Shown: positions 10,901 through 22,807, numbered from the stretch's first letter. The stretch is 30,373 bases of DNA from Bondarzewia mesenterica (GCA_004802705.1 SGPL01000410.1:1-30373); one strand, 5' to 3'. Numbers and translations: made by a program. The notes: generated by a model from the letters alone, not told the origin.

Positions 10901-11117
10901 TCGGTGGACGTGCCAAAGGGGCAGAGCTGACGGAGTGTGCGCTGCGTTTATGTGTGTGTGCTTGTGCGGGAGGTGTTGACCCAGTCGAGCGTGTGTTGGT
11001 AATGGTTACGATGACGGAGAAGGGTTCACCTGCAAAATAAGAAGATTGAGAGGGCGAGACGACGACGCGGAGTGCGGTGTCCACGTCGGATTGGGTACTA
11101 CCAGTTGTCGCAGACAT
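7970..11117 (-). CDS. RGP1: Rgp1 family protein, Golgi Rab (Ypt6) exchange-factor subunit, with one frame disruption
   Basis: Six exons: 10661-11117, 9576-10580, 9299-9493, 9096-9230, 8708-9042 and 7970-8642; introns of 80, 82, 68, 53 and 65 bp; about 932 residues. With Ric1, Rgp1 forms the Golgi-membrane nucleotide exchange factor that activates the Rab GTPase Ypt6/Rab6. Family hallmarks are the N-terminal beta-rich start (YFAGEPFSVIVTITN), TELVLYAYVQLIGT, the spliced SYTYSVRLPAHLPPTYKG, VPIMVYNNVS, and the C-terminal VECEVPVKVWPGNTAFRA. Long Ser/Pro-rich inserts make it larger than the yeast protein. In the last exon the frame breaks near residue 858: the frame before the A6 run at 8193-8198 reaches a stop within 30 bases, while the conserved C-terminus continues in the next frame if one base is dropped from that run. 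No valid intron bridges the gap. A homopolymer sequencing error is the likeliest cause; a real frameshift allele is possible. Divergent from CSN7. Confidence 0.88.
8193..8198. other. Homopolymer A6 at the frame break in RGP1
   Basis: Six A's on the plus strand (six T's in the coding strand). Reading five instead of six joins the two halves of the conserved Rgp1 C-terminal region in one frame. With six, the protein would end about 8 codons later, at TGA (coding strand) at 8175-8177. Confidence 0.7.
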
Positions 11118-11793
11118 AGTGAACCTCCGAGAGCAAGATGATTGCGATGAGAAATATCAAGCAAGATGGTGTACAGAAGGAAAGCAATCTGATGTGAGTA
11201 TACAGGTATCAATCACAGCTCGGCAGTGCTCCGCGGGAGAGTGTGTTGTAGCAAGTCCCGGTGAGAGACTTGGGCGCGGTACCGAGCTCAAAGGGGAGGG
11301 CGACAAGGCGGAATTTCTCACAGGGAACCGGTAACGTCGAGGGTGTTTGGGAAGGCGGTTCTCATGGTAAGTAGGCGGTCGCAGTTGCAGAATGCTGCCT
11401 GTGCAGTGGCAGCGGTCGACGTGGGCAAGACACTTCGATGGGGCAAGCTCGGTTAAATCAACGCGAGAATTTAACGACGTTGCGGCCCTTCGGTCCTCGC
11501 TGGGTGGACAGTGCTCAAAATCAGTCAAAGAAATATGGTACTTTGCAATATATCGTCTTTCTAAATGAGCGCACTCTAGTCTCCCGGGGGCAGAGTAGCC
11601 ACTCGTCAACCCTTTGAAAAATCCCATAAAATACCACGAGCGTCATCAGCGCTCAGACCTTCCCGATATGGATGTTTGGCAAGAGCTTTCGATCCAAACA
11701 ACCGCTGTGGCGCAACTTTGAACTTCAATTCGACGAATTCCTTTCTACGCGCCTGTATTTTCATCAAGTAACACGTAACTCCCACACAGCAAC
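11118..11793. promoter_or_regulatory. Shared divergent promoter region of RGP1 and CSN7
   Basis: The 676 bases between the RGP1 ATG (minus) and the CSN7 ATG (plus) must contain both promoters and 5' UTRs. No convincing TATA box or named factor site stands out. Open frames on both strands here look like chance. Confidence 0.45.
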
Positions 11794-12923
11794 ATGGAAC
11801 TTGGATCACATTTCCCAGCAAAGCTCGAGCCATTTGTACTCATGTCGAAGTCCGCAAAGGGTGCGGCGGCGGCCAAGTTGATTCAGGACGCCACCTCTGC
11901 ACCAGGCGTGTATGTCTTTGCAGAATTGCTCGAGGCTCCTAATGTCCAAGAAGTGCGTTCAACACCCCGTTGTTTGCTTCGCATAAAGATATAGATCTGT
12001 CGGCAGCTATCAAACAACGAGCAGCACGCGCAGTTCTACTTGTTGCTCAAGCTCTTCGCGTACAAAACGTACCAAGACTACCTTCGTTGAGTGCTGCGCT
12101 ATGTATGCCAGCGTTACGTCTGATTTTGAAATTGATTTCAGAGCACAAGGACAAGTTACCTCCACTATCAGCGGCGCAAATAACCAAGCTCAAGCACCTA
12201 TCACTAGTCTCTTTCGCAATGGAACGCCGCGTTAGTTCGCTTCTTGCTATTGTTAAACCGTCACGGGTCTTACTATCACGAGCAGATCTTGCCGTACACT
12301 GATCTTCTTCAAGCTCTCGAATTATCGTCAATACGAGAGCTAGAAGATCTCATCATCGATGCCATATACCTTGACGTCCTCCGCGGAAAACTGGACCAAA
12401 AGGAGCAGCAATTCGAGGTCGAGTACACGATGGGTCGGGATGTCGAACCAGATAAAGTCGGCTCCCTCCTGCAGGCACTGGAAGATTGGTGCGCCTGTGA
12501 CTTTCCCGTACTTATTCCGTCTTCTAACCTCGCTTTCGCTCGTAGGTCATCAACGACATCTTCCGTGCTATCCGCTCTTGATAGCAAACTCGCATCCCTG
12601 GCGTCGCAACGAGTTGCTCGTAAGGCGCAAGAAGAGGAGCACGAGCGTATCCTGACTGAGAACCTCATGGAGGTACAGGAACAGAAGAGCGAAGCCAAGG
12701 CTGTAGGAAAGCGCAGTGGGGTCGGGCGTAAGGAACGTGACGACGATCGGATGGACATTGACGAGCCAGAGAATTCGAAGGGGAAGAGTCGGAAGTGCGT
12801 TTTTTTGTCTTTCAAACAGTCTTATGGTATTCGTATTTGGTATTGGTACTAATCGTATGATACACGCTATCTAGGGCAGCGCAAGACGCCATCAAACAGC
12901 GCAGCAGGCGCTCTCGGATCTGA
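11794..12923 (+). CDS. CSN7: COP9 signalosome subunit 7 (PCI domain)
   Basis: Six exons: 11794-11952, 12007-12085, 12142-12230, 12286-12488, 12546-12794 and 12875-12923, with introns of 54-80 bp, giving 275 residues, the usual CSN7 length. The COP9 signalosome removes Nedd8 from cullins and so controls cullin-RING ubiquitin ligases; CSN7 is one of its PCI scaffold subunits. The start [20 protein letters not shown], followed by KGAAAAKLI and [18 protein letters not shown], matches the family. PCI-region signatures are [33 protein letters not shown], and [20 protein letters not shown] with a following [17 protein letters not shown]. The C-terminal part is a charged helix ([11 protein letters not shown]) and a basic tail ending QRSRRSRI. 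The exon 2 donor is GTTGAG, weaker than the others. Every join keeps frame and family similarity. Confidence 0.93.
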
Positions 12924-13358
12924 CCATGATACCTCTCCCTACAGAATTTGGGTGGGAAAGAGTCATGGTGGTTCGAGAGAGCAGAGTTTTGATTTTGGCA
13001 GCACAGTATCTTCTCATGTTTGTATTCTTCACGATCGCTATATTTTCTCCGCATTGCTTTCTTAACGCCAATTCCTTGTATACTACATAATGCATTCTCT
13101 CAGTTGCCTATGACCATAATTATCAGAGAGTAAACGCAGTCAACCTGTCCGCCAGTGGAGTTAGCTACAGCGGTCTGGAATCTTCTGACGCGCTCTCCAA
13201 GTTGTCTCGGTCCAAGGTTGCCTCTCATCCAATTCCCGCTCAATACCGCGGAAGTATCTGCTCCAGACAAGCTCCATTTGATTTACATTCTACTTGAACT
13301 CGCCAAGTACGTGCCCACGACGCTGAGCAGTGAGCTCTAGTGAGCTTCACTCCGGACT
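12924..13358. other. Spacer between CSN7 and the glutamyl-tRNA synthetase gene
   Basis: Holds the CSN7 3' UTR and the promoter of the next gene. A 61-codon forward frame at 13155-13340 was considered as an upstream exon of the synthetase, but I found no splice join in the correct phase. Confidence 0.45.
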
Positions 13359-15672
13359 ATGACCGTCCTTCTCCGCTTTGCACCGTCTCCGACAGGAGCA
13401 CTTCACCTGGGTGGCCTCCGTACCGCCCTATTCAACCATCTTTACGCGCGGAAACTGGGCGGGAAATGGATTCTCAGGATTGAAGATACTGACGCGGTGA
13501 GCCTTGATTCTTTTAAACGTTCCTCTCAGTCTTCGCCAACCATCAAGTCGCGATGGCTCGGGCCTTGGCCTGCTCGAACTAGGAATGGAGAATTGACTTT
13601 GATGGACGTGTAGACTCGCGCTGTTCCCGGTGCTATGGATGGTATACGAGAAATGTTACACTGGGCCGGGCTGGAATATGATTTTGGTGCGTGCACCCGT
13701 CGTCTGCTTGTTTTTCACTATTTTTGTCTGACAAAATTTGAAACTACTGCAATAATTAGGACCGGGGAAGAATGGACCCCATGGCTCTTACTTCCAGGTA
13801 TGAACTTCTGTTGACAATAACGATTACTTGTGCTCAATATATATGGCAGTCAGAACGTCTCGACCTTTACCATTCTTATGCAAAGAAACTGCTCGACGTG
13901 CGTCATACTTTCTTTGTACACGGTATATGCTGAAGTTTTGTGTCTCAATTCGCACAGACAGGCCATGCCTACCGCTGCTTTTGCTCTGCCGATGAGCTCA
14001 CGACCACCCGGGAACGGCTAGCACGCTCAGGATTGAACTCGACCTATGACAAGAAATGCCTGAATCTAACCGAGGAAGAGGTCGCTCGGCGCGTGCGTGC
14101 AGGCGAGAAATTCATCGTCAGACACAATGTACGTACTTTCTGCTCCCATGTCGGATTCCAACGACACTCATCGCTGCATGTATGCAGGACTCAAATCTTC
14201 CGCACCGCACGACGCCTGCCGACCTCATATTTGGCCATGTGCGCGACGCGCACGCGTCTCTCCCAACGGACCCTGTCCTGCTCAAATCCGACCAATTTCC
14301 GACATACCATCTAGCCTCTGTCGTCGACGATCATGAGATGGGAATCACGCACGTTTTGCGCGGGGAGGTGCGCTTTCTTTCCCTGCTAATGGTAGATGTG
14401 CCCTAAGGATGCTATAGGAATGGCTTCCGTCTTTACCACTCCACCTTGACCTATATGCATCTCTTGCGGTCGAGCCCCCTCAATTTGCGCATCTCCCGCT
14501 CTTATTGAACAAAGATGGGTCCAAGATGTCGAAGCGCAACGGTGACATGCAGGTGGCAGATTACATGGTATGCCTTCACAACGCCCCTTTTCCGGCGTAG
14601 AGCAGCTAACGGTCTCTGTCAACTTCAGCGACGTGGGTGGGAGCCTGATGCCGTGCTCAATTGGTTAGCCCTTGCAGGATGGGGCGTGTACGAGCATTCA
14701 CATCCGACGATGGCGCCGTTTACCACCCCTTCAACTCCACTGGCTTCGTCTCTCTCTCGCGCTGCTCCAGACAGCACAGCGATCATGTCTCTAAGTGAAA
14801 TGATTGAACGGGTTTGGGTTTATTCCCTTTGTTCCTCCGACATGCCAAAGCTTACTCTCATACGTGCTGTAGTTCGATCTCTCCGTTCTGACACACCGCC
14901 GCACCGTCCTCGACCCTTCCAAGCTCGAGTACATCAGCAAACATCACCTTGTACGGCTAGCGTCCACAGAAGATGGCTTGAACACTCTCGCGGAACGAGC
15001 GCACAGCATCGTCAAGGAAGTCTTCCCGGACAGGTAAGGATCAAGCTGTTCCCCAGACCATTGACAAGCACATACATGCCGACTGCTGACAATGGCTCCC
15101 AACGAAAAGTCAATACACAACCGTCCCGTATATCAAAGACGTCATCCGCTTACTGCAGGTACTGTACCTTGGACTGTCGTTCTCAATTCTGCCTATTCTG
15201 AAAGTGATCCTCGATCCCGTGACCTCATTCAGGGCCGCCTCATCAACGTCAACGAACTGCCCGCATCCGCGCCCTACTTCTTCACCGAACCTGAATGGTC
15301 GTCCACAGGAGCTCAGACCATGCTCAAGCACGTCCCCAACTCAGATTACCGCAACACCCTCAACAGCGTGATCCGCTGGTTCGACTCGGAGACAGTGAAA
15401 TGGGACCGAGTGGAAATTGCCGGCGCGCTGCACTACCAGAACGACTTGTCCGGCATCAAGTCAAAGGTGTTTATGACAGCGCTGCGGCACGCGTTGACTG
15501 GTATGAAAGTAGGCGCTCATTTCCACCATCACTTTACTGATGTATTAAACCCTTCCTGCGACAGAGCGGACCGAGCGTCCCTGAGCTAATGCACACCATG
15601 GGACTTGAAAGGAGCGTCAGCCGTCTGACGAGAGCAGAAGCCAAATCAAGTGAATGGTTCAACGAAAGCTAG
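13359..15672 (+). CDS. MSE1: Glutamyl-tRNA synthetase, mitochondrial (bacterial) type
   Basis: Twelve exons: 13359-13496, 13614-13686, 13760-13797, 13850-13897, 13958-14128, 14188-14367, 14418-14567, 14629-14811, 14873-15033, 15110-15158, 15233-15508 and 15565-15672, giving 524 residues. The enzyme charges tRNA-Glu in mitochondria. It is a class I synthetase: [20 protein letters not shown] near the N-terminus carries the HIGH-type signature (HLGG), and KDGSKMSKR at about residues 248-256 is the KMSKS loop. Further family landmarks are [32 protein letters not shown] and HVLRGEEWLPS across an intron. The length fits bacterial-type GluRS, not the longer cytosolic enzyme. The chosen ATG lies only six residues before the catalytic signature, leaving no room for a mitochondrial presequence. 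An in-frame TGA lies upstream, so either targeting is internal or an upstream exon was missed. Its 3' end faces UBR1, 183 bp away. Confidence 0.93.
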
Positions 15673-15855
15673 TGTACAAATCCGCATAAATCTTCTTCAT
15701 CCTACTGTGATACGTGTCCATAATATTACACTTCTACCAAGATGACACTTGCGGGCGTTACAGACGATGGGAAAAAAGAACCGACAATAGTGTACATACA
15801 AGTTTTGCCATATTTGACTAAGGAAAGTATGCGAACGACGGCCAGATGCATGTTC
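15673..15855. other. Convergent 3' region between GluRS and UBR1
   Basis: The 183 bases between the two stop codons must hold both 3' ends and polyadenylation signals. With fungal 3' UTRs often longer than 90 bases, the two transcripts probably overlap here. No other feature seen. Confidence 0.5.
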
Positions 15856-18800
15856 TCACATTGTTTCCCAGCCGCCACTGTCCACTGTGCCTTCCAATTT
15901 CCTGGCCACCAGTGTCGGAATTCCATGATTGAGCCATGTTTTCCGCACTTCCTCCCACCTTGCGGGATGCAGGAATTGACGGCGTCCGCGGCTGCGCGTA
16001 TGACAGAAAGCATGCCTGTCAATCTTCATACTTTTCGCTCGGACCTAAGACGGGACTGTGCTTACCGTATAGAAATATCGACCTCACCGTGTACATCCAC
16101 GTAGGGCGGAAGAGCGAAAGCGCCGTTGCCTGCATGCACATACAGCAGTGAACAGCGCTTGACCAAAAAGTACACGCCGATGACACCGCCACACCTGTAG
16201 ATGATAAGGTTATCTTTGACTGAACCAGGGGAGCGTGAAAGTAACGTACTCCCGCGCATGCATGCTGCACTCCCCTCTATCCCCATGATCTTTGTCCTGA
16301 CAACAATGGCTTTGGAAACATACCACTGTTCCACAGATGAGGCAGATCGCGGCGTCAAGTGGGACCGTCTTGCACCGGTGGCATGTCAGGACCTTATCCT
16401 GTGGGCCAAATAAGGTATCTAAGACAATGGGAAGACGGGTGATGCGGTATACGGTGGGATTCTCTAAAACGATCCCGCAGTTGAGCTGGGCAGCGGCGTG
16501 TGAATGTCCGAAATGAGAGCACCAGCCGGCGAGGGAAGTTTGCAGGGTATCTTGGTTCGGAAGGTCCGCAAGGGGAGGGACGCCGAGCATACTTAGCAAG
16601 CGGGAGTATTCACAGGGTTCGTGAGCGCCGAAGGAAGGGGTTGGGAAAGCCGAGGGCAAGATGGCACGGCAGAGTATGGCAGCCCTCCGAAGGAACGGCA
16701 AAGTAAATGTATACATGAGCTTCTCGATGCGGGCCTCACCATATGTTGAGAACACTATCTCTGAGGCATGTTCCACAACAGGGGAATGTCGAACAACGGA
16801 TGTAAAGAACATGCGGACGTCTCCGAAAATGTTCTCGTACATCCGCTGCCCACCGTTTTGTACGGGCCAACTCCGAGTCTTGTTCAAAACATAGATGAGA
16901 CCAATCACCGTCCGAGCAAGGCATGCGTAATAGGCCAGCGTTAGAACGTGCCGCAGCATCTCGGGGGCGATTGCTGCTGTCTCCACTAAAATCGTGAGTG
17001 GGTCTCGAAGAAGTAAGGGATATGAGACGGGGTTCAATGTTGAAAGGCTCCATTCGGGTAGTACGCGCTTGATAATTGCCTGTCGCAAAGCCTCGCGCCC
17101 CTCATCAGGCCTCCCTTTGAACGGCACAGCAGCCAACTTGCCCAGGCAAGTAATAAGGCCTCTCACCACTTGCATCTGCGATTCCGTCAGGTTGTCGGCG
17201 ACAGTACCGCCCGGAGTGCCCACTCCACGTTGGGCTATTTCCATGCATGCAACTGTATAGCCGACAAGGTCCTCTGGGAGATAGAGACCTGCACCACGTT
17301 CACCGGCCTCGGGTTCAGGCCGATCGCGGAGATGTCGACTCTGCTGTGAGATCGCCCGTGCAATGCTCATGACGCTATCCACCATCCTGTGCATGTCCAG
17401 ATCCAGCCATCTATCTCCAGACCGGAAGAAAGCTACGTAGCTAGGATCCTGAGCACCCCAGAACACGAGTTCGCCGGTGCCTGTCCTTACATGCAGCGAG
17501 TCCAATAACGGGTCAGACTTCGATTTGAGAATACTGATCCCAGCAGCACGAGTCCAATCGGCGAAAGGGAGTGTGCTGAGTTTGATCGGGGATGGGCGAG
17601 ATACAGGTACCACCACGTTTCCGAGGCTCTTGCAGAGAGGGCATATATACTCCTTTCGTTGTATGTTCTCAGGATGATTTCTTGTCGCCTGCGCACGATG
17701 CCTTTGTCGTATGGAAACGGTGTAGACGTTGAAACAATCTAGATGCATCAGATGGCTGCAGACGGAAGCATGAAGTCCAAAGCGAGTATTTTGAGAGACT
17801 TCAAAATTTGGGAGAGTGCTTTTCCCAACCATCACATCCTCTTTCCGTGGAGGAAACGTCCAGGAACCAGGCATAGACTGATTGCGATCTAGTGAATAAG
17901 GGGTTGCCATAACCTCATTCATGGAATGGCCGTTGGTATCTGAATGACGCCGTACAAGTCTGCTCGGCTGTAGTAGACCAAGTGCACCGAATGATCTCGA
18001 GGCGTTCAGCTCCTCTTGACAAACGATGCAAGTGCCAAACGACGCGGGTGAGTCAGCATTGTCTCCCATTTCGCCCTCCTCCCCATCTTCATCCTCGAAG
18101 TTGATGGCAAAACTAGCCTGCTGCGCCTTCATCTGCCGCATGATTGCCTCCTGTCTGGCCTTGGCCGCACGTTTCTTGGCGTCATCGGCGTCAGAGGACT
18201 TGTCAGAATCGATGACCAGACGCCGGCTATGCACTTTCTCGGGAACATATTTCTCGAGCTCAGTGAGAATCCAGTTACAGCGAGCCTTATATGTCCGGAA
18301 TATGGTGTGATGTTCCAAAGCGCATACGACATCGATAAGATTCTTGTCCTTTGCATATAACTTGATGGCAGCCAGATGGCTAAAGACAGAGGAACGCTCG
18401 ACCAAGGCCAGCATAATGAGATGAATTGCCTGATCCAGAATTGCCTCTCCTGACGGAGGTGATGATCCAGAAGACTCGGTGAGGACAAGGACGTTGTACA
18501 CAGAATAGAACAAGATTTGCAAGAGAACCTCAGACTCGAGGACAGCCGGAAGTACGACAAAGGGACCATCGGACAACCCAAGAGGTTTCGGCACGATGAC
18601 GGGATCGGCAATCCCACGCTTCTTGTAATGATTCCGCAGGATAGTCTCCACCTCTTCGCGTTTATTCCGCGTATAATGGTAGAAAAACGGATTCACCTCG
18701 TCGTAGGCGAAAGCTTTAAGCTCGTACAATCCCGAATCCGCGGTTGACTCTGGAGGTCGGAAATTGGCCACCTCCTTCAGGACACGCTCAAAGCACGCAT

Positions 18801-21580
18801 CCTCGGTAAGACGCTCCGCGACACGTTTGACGAGGTCCGTGTAGGTACACGGTCCGACGGCCAGGGCATGTATGATCTCTCTCCGAACAGCCATCGACAG
18901 GGACAATTTGCATGCATTCCCGGTCTCGCTGAGAATCGTAACCAAGACATAAAGGAGCTCCTCTACCATGCTAGTCAACTGCGGGCCTTCGTACACAGGG
19001 TGCGAGAGGTCGCCCGAGAAATATTCCAGCAATTGAAAGCGATCAAGTATGCTCACAAGCACGAGATTTGGATCGAGGAGGATGAGTGCCGTCTGAAGGA
19101 TGTAAAAGTCTTGATCGTAGCATAGCTCCCTTAACATGAAGTCACGATAGTGCATCAACTGAGCACGAATGGCGAAGCCATTGCGAACCCACAACCCAGT
19201 GCGGATTTGGGCAATCATCGCAAGAGCTATTCAATTCAGAGGTCAGTGACAAATCTACGATGAAAATGAAAAAGCAACTGACTTCGAAGGGGGTAGTCGA
19301 TGATAGTCAAGATGCCCTCCTCGCTGACGCTCTGCATCAGGATATCTTTGACGGTTCGTAGGCCAATTTGACGAAGAGAATTTTCGCTGAGGATATCGAC
19401 GTGTTTGAATAGCTCGGCCAACAGCCACTGTAGTGAGTGGTGGAAGCTAACCCAGCCCTCCAAGACATCAAACTGGATGATAGTGTACGCGGCATCCCCA
19501 AAATATATCGTTTGGAACTCGACAGAGGAAAATTTTGTCCTATCAATTCGTTCATCGGCAAGGGTACAAACCATCATGATATCGTGGACGACTGTCGAGA
19601 TTGCCGAGACGAGTTCGGCTGGCGTTGCAAAGCGGAACGCTTCCCCGTAGACCTTGATAACGCGAGAGAGGGATAACGTCACGTTGAATACGCTGATCCA
19701 ACCCTCCGTTTCGAACTCGACGTGACTTGTTACCGCGCGCTTGTTAGGATTGACAGACATGAAGAGCTGGCAGGTCTTCGCGAACCGCGCGATGTAATCG
19801 TGTCTATGGGCAATCAACTGTTGAACTGGCTCATGGTGGCACAGATACCGCAAGTCGCTGAAGACAGGCATGAACCGTTTGGATCTGAATGGGTCACTAT
19901 CGACATCCACAGGAATACTAGGGTCTGGAGGATAGACGATTCTTCTGCTTTCGATTTGATTTGTGAAGAAGGCGGTGATAATGGCCAGAAGACGAGAAAC
20001 GATGTCGTAGTGGCGATTGACGTGCAAAGCCACAGATGGAACAGTGAACAACTGCAGAGAAAAGTATTTAATGGATGTTTCTGCCTCTCGATCAACCAGA
20101 AGATAAGTGTCAATGACACGAGGATAGACATTAGAGAAGTGGGATCCTGAGGATTGTCAGCTTTAGAATGCATTTTCAGTGACTGAATACATACCGAAGG
20201 CCAGTTTATGTAGATTGCTGAGATTCAAGATTGTCGCGTATGTCTCCTTCAAGTACAATCGAGTCCGTTTCCACAGTCTGGTATGATATAAGAAGAGCCA
20301 ATCGACGCGAGCGGCATCAACGACCTCCTTTGAGATGTTGAATACCTCAGGAGGTACGTTGGAAAGCCCTGTATTTCGTCGGCGCTTGGTCAATAGCTCC
20401 TCTGCGACGACTTCCCTTAATATCAACGTATCCGTTCCCAAACGACTCCGAGTCAGATCTCGGAGCCATTCAAGGATAACACCAACTACCTGTTCGCGGA
20501 ATGTGTCGTACGCGCGTCGGACGGTCACGCTTAACTCAATTTGTGCGACCGCCTGAGCGATTTCGAGGAGGCGGGGGATATTGTTACTCATCTCAATCAC
20601 TTCACGACCCTGATCATCGATTCTGTCCGCCATAGCTGAAGCCTCTTCTGAACTCCTGCCGGCAGTTTCGCAGAGCAGCTGGATAATCTCGCTGAAAGAA
20701 TGCTTGTCGTCATTCCAGAGAACGATGCAGAAGTAATCCTTCATCATGGGATCAGCGGAAGGCTGTAAACGTAAATCGGCCTCGTCAGGAGGAACAGATG
20801 TCGTGTCTGGGGAGTAATCCAATGTGTCAAGGACGAAATCCAAGGCATAGGCCACCGTCTTGTTCATACTCTCGCGCAACTCGTGAGGGATAGGGACTCG
20901 GTATGGGTAGTCCTTCACTGGTGGTACGTCTTGACCCCAGATAGGAGCAGGCGGAGATGATGGAAGCCCGTCCGGGGAGAGAACCTCCTCCGGAGCCCTT
21001 GAGGCTGGAGGGTGAAAGGGACAGTTGAAGGTTTTCCTCCAAGCTTCTGCATCCCCACAATCACAGCAACCACCAGACTGTTGAGCGATGAAAAAGGTGA
21101 CATTGTGATCAAAGTGATCGGTGGAGTGGAAACAGCGCGAACAGACGACGCAACTGTCGTCCACAGAGCAATCCCTACCGAAACACGTTGTGTTTTCAAG
21201 GTCAAACTCAAATTATCTAAGACTTACTTGCAACGAAAACAGCTCTCCCCCTTCTTGAATATGTGCCCGCATGGCTTTCCCGGCACAGTGACTTCCTCTT
21301 CCGCAGCGCCTGCGAAATTGAGGCGTGTCTGAACTTCACTGAGAGTCGCATGAAGAGGCAGGCTGGAGTTTGAGTTTGGAAGAAAGAGATATGCATAAGG
21401 GCCCCAGAAAGCATCGTACAACTCTGATAAAATCTCTGCTCTTGTCGCAGCCGTGAAGACATATTTCCTCGACCCTGGCATAGTCTCCAGAGCAGAACGA
21501 AGGCGGCTGGCTGGATCAGGCGGTCGATCGCGAGAATTTATCGAGCCCAGAGACTTAAAGGGCAAGAAAAAACCAGACAT
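15856..21580 (-). CDS. UBR1: UBR1-type E3 ubiquitin ligase (N-recognin)
   Basis: Six exons: 21228-21580, 20195-21174, 19283-20146, 16250-19226, 16066-16194 and 15856-15991; introns of 53, 48, 56, 55 and 74 bp; 1812 residues, near the size of yeast Ubr1. It recognises destabilising N-terminal residues and ubiquitinates the substrate with a RAD6-type E2. A UBR box lies at about residues 101-175 (GKPCGHIF, CFRCKDCSVDDSCVVCSRCF, then GGCCDCGDAEAWR), the site for basic N-termini. A ClpS-like domain at about 265-345 (IVLWNDDKHSFSEIIQLL) binds bulky hydrophobic N-termini. A long helical region includes QIRTGLWVRNG. A RING-H2 at about 1132-1265 shows CIVCQEE, CSHLMHLDC and CPLC, with a long insert. 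A C-terminal zinc-binding UBLC/cap region (CHRCKTVPLDAAICLICG) ends with HPARWEEVRKTWLNHGIP. All key zinc ligands appear present. It is head-to-head with the Trs33 gene. Confidence 0.95.
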
Positions 21581-21857
21581 GGCTGGCTAATATCTGGCGG
21601 AGGGACGTTGGCGAGATGGATTGAATGTCAGAGCGTGTATATTGTTCGTGTGGAGGATTCGAGGGGCCAATTAATATTGGTCGAGTAATGGTGATGACCA
21701 ACCTGCAGCTGGGCCTGTCACGGCAACTTGAGTTGGTGCGGCTTGTCTTCAGAAACTCAAACGTCCATAACTTGAAATTCTCTCTTCGCACTAAACCTCG
21801 AAATATCTGGCAAAAGTATCCTGACCTTCCGTGAATTAATTTGTCGAATCACCAGCT
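21581..21857. promoter_or_regulatory. Shared divergent promoter of UBR1 and TRS33/TRAPPC6
   Basis: Only 277 bases separate the two start codons, so the two genes must share a compact bidirectional promoter. No TATA box or known factor motif is clear by eye. Confidence 0.55.
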
Positions 21858-22807
21858 ATGAATCCTTTGCCTCCATCGAGCGCTCCGTCGTTGTCCTCAC
21901 TTGCTGATCCACCACCACGTTTAATGGATGGACCTGCCATGGATTATTTTCTGATAGAACTTGTTCAAACCCTACGCCAATCCTCAATTGTTGCAGCTGC
22001 TCGTGCTAGAAAGGTCGAAGAAGAGATGATCTCGTCTGGGCTCATCCCCGCACCTCCACCAGCGCCTCCGACACACAAAATCAAAAAGGAAGTCCTTCGA
22101 GAATCTATGGGTAGTACTGTGTCTCAGACACAAGGTGTTCCAGGAAAAGTGCCTGCAGACGAGGATGAGGAGGGTGTGCGAGCCAGACTAGAAGCAATTG
22201 GCCTGCATGTAGGTGCCAATATCACGGAGCGGTAGATATCTCACGTCCTATCCTCTGCGTGGCCTCTATGGAGCCGACATATCTTGACTCCTACAGATTG
22301 TGCCATGATAGACCAATTTTCTCGGATACCTTAGATGCTATCAAGTTCATATGCAAAGATCTTTGGGCTGTCTGCTGGGATAAACAGGTTGACAACTTAC
22401 GGACTAACCATCGAGTAAGTTATTCGAGACACATATCTGTTCACTGACCCGCCAACGTCGTGCAGGGTGTGTATGTACTACAAGACAACACGTTTAAACC
22501 CGTTTCTCGAGTATCTTCTTGGGAAAGTCGCGCAGATGCTACCAGACGAGCGAAACTCGTGAGTGATGTGACCTATACCACAGGAATCAGCATCGCTGAA
22601 CCTACCTTATACGGTAGTACGTAGCCATGTCCGCGGGAATTATTCGCGGTGCGCTTTCTAGGCTTGGGCTCCAGGGAGCAGTCGTTCCCGAAGTGAATTT
22701 GCCCCAGTGTGCGTTCGAGAAACCTCGCAGCAATCTATTTGGAGCAAGCATTGACACGCTTTCCATATCAAGGTACATTTCAAGTAAAACTGCCCAAGGG
22801 CTCGTAA
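21858..22807 (+). CDS. TRS33: TRAPP complex subunit Trs33 / TRAPPC6 (Bet3 family)
   Basis: Five exons: 21858-22231, 22297-22414, 22466-22558, 22618-22708 and 22773-22807; introns of 65, 51, 59 and 64 bp; 236 residues. TRAPP complexes are Rab exchange factors (for Ypt1/Rab1 and Ypt31/Rab11) on ER-to-Golgi carriers and the Golgi; Trs33 is a Bet3-fold core subunit. Family signatures are MDYFLIELVQTL at the first helix, ARLEAIGLHVGANITERL, FSDTLDAIKFICKDLW, KQVDNLRTNHRGVYVLQDN, GIIRGALSRLGL and the C-terminal LPQCTFQVKLPKGS, which appears only after the last intron is removed. The N-terminus is proline-rich, and about 60 residues of Pro/Ala- and charge-rich sequence separate the first and second conserved helices, more than in the human protein (about 170 residues). 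Yeast Trs33 (268 aa) is also expanded. Confidence 0.94.

Noticed and set aside
12309..12815. A 168-codon reverse frame over CSN7
   Set aside because: Antisense shadow of CSN7 exons 4 and 5; serine/arginine-rich with no motif.
13155..13340. Forward frame upstream of the GluRS gene as a presequence exon
   Set aside because: The donor near 13308 and the acceptors before 13359 do not join in the frame of the synthetase.
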